From Calditrichota bacterium (lineage in GTDB: Bacteria > Zixibacteria > MSB-5A5 > GN15 > FEB-12), in NCBI GenBank assembly GCA_030641085.1, contig DAOWIC010000323.1, positions 1 through 29,924 on the forward strand: DNA of 29,924 bases, read 5' to 3'. The position numbers and the translations under genes are program-made. Shown here one piece after another: positions 25,101-29,924 of this stretch. The stretch's first letter is position 1, and each line of letters begins with the position of its first letter. The notes beneath the pieces were generated by a model, which was not told where the DNA came from, made no database searches, and worked only from the letters and a program-made list of their open reading frames with translations.

Positions 25101-26100
25101 ATACGTCGTTATCCCACTGAACGTGGATAGTTGACGTACCCGAGCAGGTATCACAGTCACCCGGATTGGGGAGGTTGGCCCCCCAGACCAGAGCCACCTT
25201 GTCGGTGGTTCTGGAGGCGGCGATGTCTTGCGATATGTCATAGATCGTGTCGACACAATACGGCGGGTCATCCCAGGCACTGTTCGGGAACAGGCCCTGG
25301 AAGGGATTCACCAGCCGGAAGTAATAAACCGCCTGCGGATCGGCGGCGTTGGCTTCGGATATCTGAGAGAACACGTGAAGGACCGTATCGGTACCTTCCT
25401 GCAGCCGGAATTTCGGCCAGATGCACTCGTCAGCATCATTGGATTGATAGTATCCAGCGAGTTCGTCCGGGACTCTCTCCGTCTCGCCAAAGTCGAAAGC
25501 ACCGTAGCCGGGCTCCCAGTCACGGTACAGGTGCGGCTCATAGTGGTCATCACCGGTCTGGTTGTGACCGCCGATGATGGCACGGCCACTTTTATCGACA
25601 TCAAGGCCGACGTAACCGGCATATTCGTCACCACTCTGCACGATAATGGGTGCGGTAGCGAAAGCGCCACCGGCGATGTTGTAGTAGTTATAGCCATAGG
25701 CACGAGCGGTGAAGGTCGGCAGGGGCAAATACATCCACGAGAACTGAATCCACGCGGCGCTGGTTTCCCAAGCCGGATTCGGTGGGTGGGGGCCCCAAGC
25801 AACCATACGGCCGATCGTTCCATTGTGCTGATAGTCATACCAGGTGGTACCGACTGTCTTACCCGGTGACGCTTTGTCCGGGCTTTTGTCATAGTCATAA
25901 GACACGCCGACTGACGGCAGGGCACCAGCGCCCACGGTAAAACTGTGTTCATTCGGGAAGGAGTATACCACCGATCTATCGATGATTGCTCGATCAGAAT
26001 TTTTAACAATTACCGGGGATCTGGCAGCCATGGCGGTCAAGGCCAGCAGACTTACCAGCAACAAGGAGAGGATTAGTAGTGAAGAAAATCTCCTTATCAT
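22162..26100 (-). CDS. Large secreted Asp-box protein with TSP3 and dockerin C-terminus
   Basis: The protein has 1312 residues. A signal peptide (RRFSSLLILSLLLVSLLALTA, cut near 25) precedes a propeller-like region to about residue 600, with two sialidase-type Asp boxes, SDDQGQTW (338-345) and SEDDGLTW (495-502). A stretch at about 615-710 has the look of an ASH/Ig-like domain (IQLDTPLVIENTGNVGLTYSV), then a cysteine-containing region without a recognised family. Thrombospondin type 3 repeats fill about 1053-1230 (DIDGDGILNASDGCP, DTDGDGVPDACDAC, DFDNDGVGNACDNCP). The end is dockerin-like (GDFDHNDRVDVQDVVAWVNW; CDMDDSGRVDVADIVYWVSW) with extra cysteines. Catalytic sialidase residues were not identified, so a binding or structural role is as likely. 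AGGAG lies six bases before the ATG. Confidence 0.88.
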   Translation of the reverse strand: MIRRFSSLLILSLLLVSLLALTAMAARSPVIVKNSDRAIIDRSVVYSFPNEHSFTVGAGALPSVGVSYDYDKSPDKASPGKTVGTTWYDYQHNGTIGRMVAWGPHPPNPAWETSAAWIQFSWMYLPLPTFTARAYGYNYYNIAGGAFATAPIIVQSGDEYAGYVGLDVDKSGRAIIGGHNQTGDDHYEPHLYRDWEPGYGAFDFGETERVPDELAGYYQSNDADECIWPKFRLQEGTDTVLHVFSQISEANAADPQAVYYFRLVNPFQGLFPNSAWDDPPYCVDTIYDISQDIAASRTTDKVALVWGANLPNPGDCDTCSGTSTIHVQWDNDVLYQISDDQGQTWNPRVNLTKMVDGETGYRLYTDLSCMIDSDDDLHILWFGTYWPADAATEGWLPEGRLFHWSEAFDDVANPAPLIRTVQDAVWGALWDDIECWSGAWNGNIAKMQVSECNGRLYALWVQFLDPVHGVFDDCAARYNEAPSGAANGDLWISVSEDDGLTWDEARNVTNTYSKDCDIAGGGEPCMSENWPSMSRFGRPNQTDDDWSNAEVVDPSGTFTGAVGEYYLEVQYIMDPDAGGIVQDEGTWQEADVNWFRLACVEAIPNPKLVPSWAQVADPTWTRPGIQLDTPLVIENTGNVGLTYSVVVEEDNGPTGWLGHMGFTGAVPSGFGNLETGIVTLNTGGVQTKAIPEVLTGRLIFSSNAPSSPNVLEVSLIVADTLHRPAFDTITTTCLGLVVATNGNCGNEGTKRYGMDFVNAGDCDTTATPYLYDGSPVIGWIEELAEPEGANTHDTVFNWSIFDDGFTDDAGFRPLGGHLNATYCDPTFQVFQSGTFVTHDSAIGLERIWVAPQDAIDCDFIIQVLKVWSYDGGTHADLTIGEAIDWDVPGDSSKNDPGIDDTRNLIYQQGTELNLESDTLQDDCVEANNRWAGLAFLEQHMNGSLLSPGGNVPYSAYCNNNDSFVYPASGFVPAQLWRFMHTSGFWVTEQVERDLHSVMCYTPQITIGPTDVYSAFTVMVTVEDGTITDLAGVVDRGIAWYEDFTAKKDMLTLLADTDGDCIIDACDNAPNVPNPDQGDVDEDGTADVLDDDIDGDGILNASDGCPYVYDDGTDTDGDGVPDACDACLGFSDSDDVDGDGVPDGCDNCVTTANHNQSDFDNDGVGNACDNCPTAANSNQADMDEDGEGDACDTDIDGDGVLNDVDNCPYVWNPGQEDSDGDGVGDACGSCCNNRGDFDHNDRVDVQDVVAWVNWAFKGNPVHPGCQEGEEGAYFYPECDMDDSGRVDVADIVYWVSWSFGGGDDPVWCPGEVH

Positions 26101-26162
26101 CCATCGCTCCTTTCGAGGTTTAAAAAGTTCCCAACTTAGTCCTCAATTCAAGAAAAACATGC

Positions 26163-26193
26163 GTGCGATCTCTCTGCAAAAAGCAGACCGCAC
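26163..26193 (-). promoter_or_regulatory. Stem-loop in the leader of the Asp-box protein mRNA
   Basis: GTGCG/CGCAC (outer) and CTGC/GCAG (inner) pair around a five-base loop, about 60 bases upstream of the start codon and inside the predicted long leader. A second possible stem (ACGCC/GGCGT with a bulge) lies just before it on the transcript. Function unknown. Confidence 0.35.
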
Positions 26194-26478
26194 TCCAGAC
26201 GCCCCTTTGGATAAAAAGGCGTTGGCAATCATGAAAGTTACTCTGCTATGAATCCACCTCCCTTCCCGAACACAAAATGTCATGGGTTCTGTCCATTGTG
26301 AATAAAACTGAAGTAAGTGCTTTACAACTAATTCGCTAATGTCCTTCGTTACCTAATCGAAAAAAAAATCATGCTGTTACAACACGATACTTAATGAACA
26401 CTTGAGTTTCACTAAGCGAGAAATGTGTAAGACATATCAGTCATTTAGCCCTGCTCCCACATCAGCAAGACTAGTATA

Positions 26479-26507
26479 TATATAAGTACGCAACCTATTC
26501 TTGTCAA
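26479..26507 (-). promoter_or_regulatory. Promoter of the Asp-box/TSP3 protein gene
   Basis: On the - strand a perfect TTGACA (26507-26502) is 17 bases from TATATA (26484-26479). A start near 26472 gives a leader of about 370 bases. The whole 26101-26601 interval is AT-rich with no gene; besides this promoter it holds the leader hairpins and the neighbouring terminator. Confidence 0.65.
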
Positions 26508-26544
26508 GCTATTTTGGCCGATTATTGAACAGCAGAAAAGCAAA

Positions 26545-26569
26545 GAGGCCGCCCGTTTTGGGCGACCTC
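26545..26569 (-). terminator. Terminator of the repeat-protein gene
   Basis: GAGG-C-CGCCC and GGGCG-A-CCTC form a ten-position stem with one mismatch around GTTTT. On the - strand it is followed by a U-rich stretch (CTTTGCTTTTCTG). It lies about 33 bases after the stop. Confidence 0.7.
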
Positions 26570-26601
26570 AATCGCATTGGAAATCCGGTAAGAAATCGCA
26601 A

Positions 26602-29600
26602 TTACTGCGGCGGCCGAGGCCCGGAACGATACATATAGTTGATAAGATATGCGACATCGGCAACATTGATTGTGCCACTGCGGTCGACATCACCCGCATC
26701 GGGCGGACTTGGCTCCTCGCCCTCGCGGAAAAGGAAACCAATTATGTAGACAATATCGTTCATGGTATAGACTTCGTCGGCATCAGCGTCGCCGCGCAGC
26801 ATCGATCGCACGTGGAGGGTGGTCGCAATCGTGTCAGCAGCACCGCCTACGTCGGTGACGACAAACGAGACCACCTCCGTTGTACCGTCCAGAGTCACAT
26901 CCGGGTAGTAGCTGAAGCTGGCCGCACCGTTTCCGGAATCGACAAAGAAGAACTCCGGTAACTCCGGTGTAACACTTAAGGTTACAGGCTCGGCCTCGGG
27001 ATCGTCGGCTACCAGGTGCAGCTCCAGTCCGGTGCCGACAAAGACATCAACGTCCGGATCAACCTCGGTTGTAAAGCTGGGCCGCTGGTTGCCGGCTTCG
27101 CCCACATTGACGATCACCGTGACTGTGGTGGAGGCGCCTTCGTCATCGACCGCAACAATGTCGATCGAATAGGTGCCGGCCTGAGTGTAATCCGGGTTGA
27201 ACTGGAGTGTTTTCACGGTGTTCGAACCGGTGAAAGTCGCATTCAACGGCAGATTTTCGGCCGTCAGACTTGCTACCGTACCGTTGATATCAGTGGCGGC
27301 CACAGTGAAGAACAGGGTACCACCCTCGGCGATATTGAACGGTCCGGAGCTGGGCGAAAATTCCAGCGTCGGCGGCGGGTTATAGTCATAGACCATAATC
27401 GATTTCGGCTCCGAAAGGGGCGAGGTCAACTCCGGATCGGCTTGGTCAATCGCCTGAACCCTGAACTCGTACAGGTTAGGCACCGGGGCGGTGCCCTGAG
27501 TGAAGTCCGGGTTGAAGATCAACGTGCCGATCGTCATCGTATCGCCACTATTGACTATCGAAAACGACATATTCGGCGGCAGCGGCTCTGAATCGCCGTA
27601 GACCACGGCTATGCCCGGCAGGGTTGAATCGACATCCCAGGCGTATATCAGGTACTCGAGCGTTTCACCTTCGTTCATGCTGACTGAACTCACCGGCGTG
27701 AAGTAGCTCGGCGCCCGATTGGTATCCAGGACCGTGATAAACACCGTCTGAGTGTCAAACAACGCATCATCATTGGCATCCAGAGCGGTAATCAGGATTT
27801 CCCAGTCACCGGCGTCGAATGCGCCCGGAGTCCAGCTAAAGAAGCCGGTGCCGTCACCGAGGTCGGTCAAGCCGGCCGTGCCGGGAAGCTCGGCCGTAAA
27901 TCTCGGAGGGAAGTCCTCATCCGGATCACTGGCCGAGACTCCGAAGGTCAGATTCTGGAGTTCTCGAACGGAGTAAGCTGGAATCGGGTCGAGGACCGGT
28001 GACTGGTTGCCGGCATCAAGGACAGAAATTGTCATCACTATTGTATCGGCCATGACACCGTCGCTGGCAACAACATAGATGTCGTACATACCGGCCTGGG
28101 TGTAGCCCGGCGTGAAGGTGTAGTAAGCCACACCGTCGCCACCATCTTCCAGCGTGAAATTCTCCGGCAGGGACACAATCGACTCGTCGACCGTATAGGA
28201 GATCGACAGCGTGTCGGGATCGTGAGCGGTGAGACCGCCGGTAAGAGTCTCGCCCTCGGTTACCAGGGGGCTGGGAATCGAGTCGAAGATCGGCGGCTGG
28301 TTGCCACCGTCGTAGACCTGTATCAGGACGATTTCCTTGTCATCATCCATTCCGTCGTAAGCCCGGAAAGTCACGCTGGTCAGCCCGGCCTGGATATATC
28401 CGGGAGTGAACCGGAAGCGACCGGTGCCGTCACCGTTATCAACGAACTCGAGGAATAAAGAAGTATCGGGCATTCTCTCGGCTATCAGCATCGGCGGGCC
28501 TCCGTCCGGATCGATAGCGGAAATATCAATCACCAGTGTATCACCTTCGACCGTCGTCTGCGGGCCGACATAGGCCAAAACCGGGGGCAGATTCCCCGTC
28601 ACAACCGTTATCGTGACCACCTCTTCGGCCGTATCAGTCCCATCATCGGCACCAAAAGTGACGATGTAGGCGCCGGCTTGACCGTATTCGGGCATCCAGT
28701 AAAAATTACCGGTGCCGTCGCCATTATCGGTAAAGGTCGCCCCGGTGGGAATAGCAGTGGCATACAGCGCGGGCGTACCGCCATCGGGATCGGTGGCCGA
28801 AATGTCAATCGAGAGAATCTTTTGTCCCACTATCGACCGGTCGCCAATCGCCGCCAGAACCGGCGGCTGGTTGACATCGGTAACCGTTATGAGAACCACT
28901 TCGCTGTCGGATGCCAGGTCGCCGTCGGTGGCGACAAAAGTGACCGAATAGGCACCGCGCTGGGCGAAAGTGGGGGTCCAGTCAAAAGTACCGGTACCGT
29001 CGGTATTGTCGACAAAGGTCGCGCCGACGGGAAGGCCGGTAGCGGCAAGGGTCGGAATGGAGCCCTCCGGATCGGTAGCCGTGACGACGAAAGACAGCAG
29101 CGTGTTTTCGTACGCTACCTGGTCGCCGATTGCGGCCAGAACCGGCGGCTGGTTACCGGACTCACTCACCGTGATCGTAACCAGTTCGCTATCGGTGTCA
29201 ACACCATCGGTAGCGTAGAACATGATGTCGTGAGTACCGGCCTGAGTGAAGTCGGGCGTCCAATCAAATTCGCCTGTGGCGTCGCCGTTGTCGACCAGGA
29301 CCGCCCCGAGCGGGAGCGTGGAAGTACTGAACGACGGCGTGTTGTCCAGGTCGGTAGCCGAAAGGCTGATAAGCAACTGGACACCTTCGGACGTGCTTTG
29401 CGGTCCAATCGCCGCCAGAACCGGCAACTGGTTACCGGCCTCGTTGACCGTGACAGGAACAATCAGGTCGGTCGTGAGAGAACCGTCATCGGCTGTGAAA
29501 GTTATGTCGTAGGTTCCGGCCTGCGTGAAGCCCGGCGTCCAGTCGAACGTACCGGTGCCATCGGCGTTATCGACAAAGGTCGCGCCGGTGGGAAGGCCGG

Positions 29601-29924
29601 TAGCGGTAAGCGCCGGGATAGTGGCATCTGGATCAGAGGCCGTTATAACGAAGGTCAGCAGCACGTTTTCGGTGGTCGCCTGAGCGCCGATATCCACCAG
29701 CACCGGGGCCTGGTTGCCGGACTCATTGACTGTGATCGTGACGATCTCATCATCTATCAGTGTGCCATCACTGGCCGTGAAGGTGACATCATAAGGACCG
29801 GCCTGGGTGAAGTCCGGCGTCCAGTCAAATGTACCCGTACCGTCAAGGTTATCAGTAAGCGTCGCGCCGGTGGGCAATCCGGTGGCGGACAGAGCCGGGA
29901 TAGTGGCGTCAGGATCGGAGGCGG
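26602..29924 (-). CDS. Giant repeat protein with cadherin/Ig-like domains and dockerin (N-terminus outside window)
   Basis: The frame is open to the right edge, so at least 1107 C-terminal residues are seen and the start lies outside. It is a string of ten complete and one partial domains of 93-113 residues. Typical landmarks are NQPPVLAAIGDQ at the domain start, then TATDPDG, LPTGATFVDN, DGTGTFDWTP, FTQAGTYDITFTA and DG...VTITV. This matches cadherin-like or putative Ig (He_PIG) domains, with acidic residues that may bind calcium. The last 68 residues are a dockerin-like pair (GDADADEVYTMNDIVYIIGF, less canonical; GDVDRSGTINVADVAYLINY). No catalytic domain is visible, so an extended surface or matrix adhesin is likely. 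The substrate or partner is unknown. Confidence 0.9.
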   Translation of the reverse strand, partial: ASDPDATIPALSATGLPTGATLTDNLDGTGTFDWTPDFTQAGPYDVTFTASDGTLIDDEIVTITVNESGNQAPVLVDIGAQATTENVLLTFVITASDPDATIPALTATGLPTGATFVDNADGTGTFDWTPGFTQAGTYDITFTADDGSLTTDLIVPVTVNEAGNQLPVLAAIGPQSTSEGVQLLISLSATDLDNTPSFSTSTLPLGAVLVDNGDATGEFDWTPDFTQAGTHDIMFYATDGVDTDSELVTITVSESGNQPPVLAAIGDQVAYENTLLSFVVTATDPEGSIPTLAATGLPVGATFVDNTDGTGTFDWTPTFAQRGAYSVTFVATDGDLASDSEVVLITVTDVNQPPVLAAIGDRSIVGQKILSIDISATDPDGGTPALYATAIPTGATFTDNGDGTGNFYWMPEYGQAGAYIVTFGADDGTDTAEEVVTITVVTGNLPPVLAYVGPQTTVEGDTLVIDISAIDPDGGPPMLIAERMPDTSLFLEFVDNGDGTGRFRFTPGYIQAGLTSVTFRAYDGMDDDKEIVLIQVYDGGNQPPIFDSIPSPLVTEGETLTGGLTAHDPDTLSISYTVDESIVSLPENFTLEDGGDGVAYYTFTPGYTQAGMYDIYVVASDGVMADTIVMTISVLDAGNQSPVLDPIPAYSVRELQNLTFGVSASDPDEDFPPRFTAELPGTAGLTDLGDGTGFFSWTPGAFDAGDWEILITALDANDDALFDTQTVFITVLDTNRAPSYFTPVSSVSMNEGETLEYLIYAWDVDSTLPGIAVVYGDSEPLPPNMSFSIVNSGDTMTIGTLIFNPDFTQGTAPVPNLYEFRVQAIDQADPELTSPLSEPKSIMVYDYNPPPTLEFSPSSGPFNIAEGGTLFFTVAATDINGTVASLTAENLPLNATFTGSNTVKTLQFNPDYTQAGTYSIDIVAVDDEGASTTVTVIVNVGEAGNQRPSFTTEVDPDVDVFVGTGLELHLVADDPEAEPVTLSVTPELPEFFFVDSGNGAASFSYYPDVTLDGTTEVVSFVVTDVGGAADTIATTLHVRSMLRGDADADEVYTMNDIVYIIGFLFREGEEPSPPDAGDVDRSGTINVADVAYLINYMYRSGPRPPQ
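26809..29924 (-). repeat. Tandem array of about 280-bp domain repeats
   Basis: Domain borders, placed at the Asn of N-Q-x-P-V, fall at 29715, 29433, 29154, 28872, 28593, 28302, 28008, 27720, 27381 and 27090. The repeats are therefore mostly 279-297 bp, with one of 339 bp. Those nearest the window edge are most alike; those close to the dockerin are more divergent. The partial first repeat (29716-29924) continues beyond the window. Confidence 0.9.

Noticed and set aside
23935..25101. + strand frame (388 codons) inside the Asp-box protein gene
   Set aside because: It is the antisense of a clear coding region, with no domain and no ribosome site.
26809..29924. CRISPR-like or satellite array suggested by regular repeats of about 280 bp
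   Set aside because: The repeats are in frame, protein-coding and diverged, with domain borders; there are no short direct repeats with unique spacers.

Overview
The window looks like a chromosomal piece of a Gram-negative bacterium of the Fibrobacteres-Chlorobi-Bacteroidetes (FCB) side of the tree. Candidate phylum Zixibacteria or a close relative is my best guess; this is inferred from protein style, not from a marker gene. The clues are a type IX-style C-terminal tail of the QNYPNPFNP...SGIYFYR...KKMMLLK kind, several secreted proteins ending in dockerin-type repeats (GDVDGSGQIDVADLVYLVNY style), thrombospondin type 3 calcium repeats, an OmpA-family outer-membrane protein, lipoprotein signals and a multiheme cytochrome c. 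No rRNA, tRNA, CRISPR array, transposase or phage gene was seen.

Left part (1-4.9 kb): the end of a small membrane protein, a GYD-domain protein and type III pantothenate kinase (coaX) lie on the + strand. A bidirectional terminator separates coaX from a - strand pair, a class V aminotransferase/cysteine desulfurase-like enzyme behind a family 4 glycosyltransferase. A tetraheme cytochrome c with its own promoter follows on the + strand.

Centre (4.9-12.2 kb): six - strand genes form one tight block, transcribed in the order membrane GGDEF diguanylate cyclase, NagZ-like glucosaminidase, AnmK, SpoIID/LytB-like lipoprotein, OmpA/TSP3 outer-membrane protein and 2H phosphoesterase-like protein. 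NagZ and AnmK are consecutive steps of peptidoglycan recycling, SpoIID-type proteins act on denuded glycan, and OmpA domains bind peptidoglycan. The block therefore reads as a cell-wall turnover and anchoring operon led by a c-di-GMP signal enzyme.

12.2-17.9 kb: a gap of about 550 bp with strong hairpins precedes a + strand bactofilin-like beta-helix protein that carries a signal peptide and several membrane segments. Its stop codon overlaps, tail to tail, that of a gamma-glutamyltransferase lipoprotein gene on the - strand, which is coupled to a cytoplasmic GH35-like glycosidase.

Right part (18.2-29.9 kb): four large secreted proteins, all on the - strand, each appear to be a separate transcription unit. 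They are a short T9SS-tail protein, a subtilisin-like protease with PKD, cohesin-like and dockerin parts, a 1312-residue Asp-box/TSP3/dockerin protein, and the C-terminal part (over 1100 residues) of a tandem-repeat cadherin/Ig-like protein ending in a dockerin. This cluster of calcium-binding extracellular proteins with two kinds of C-terminal sorting or docking module is the most interesting part of the window.
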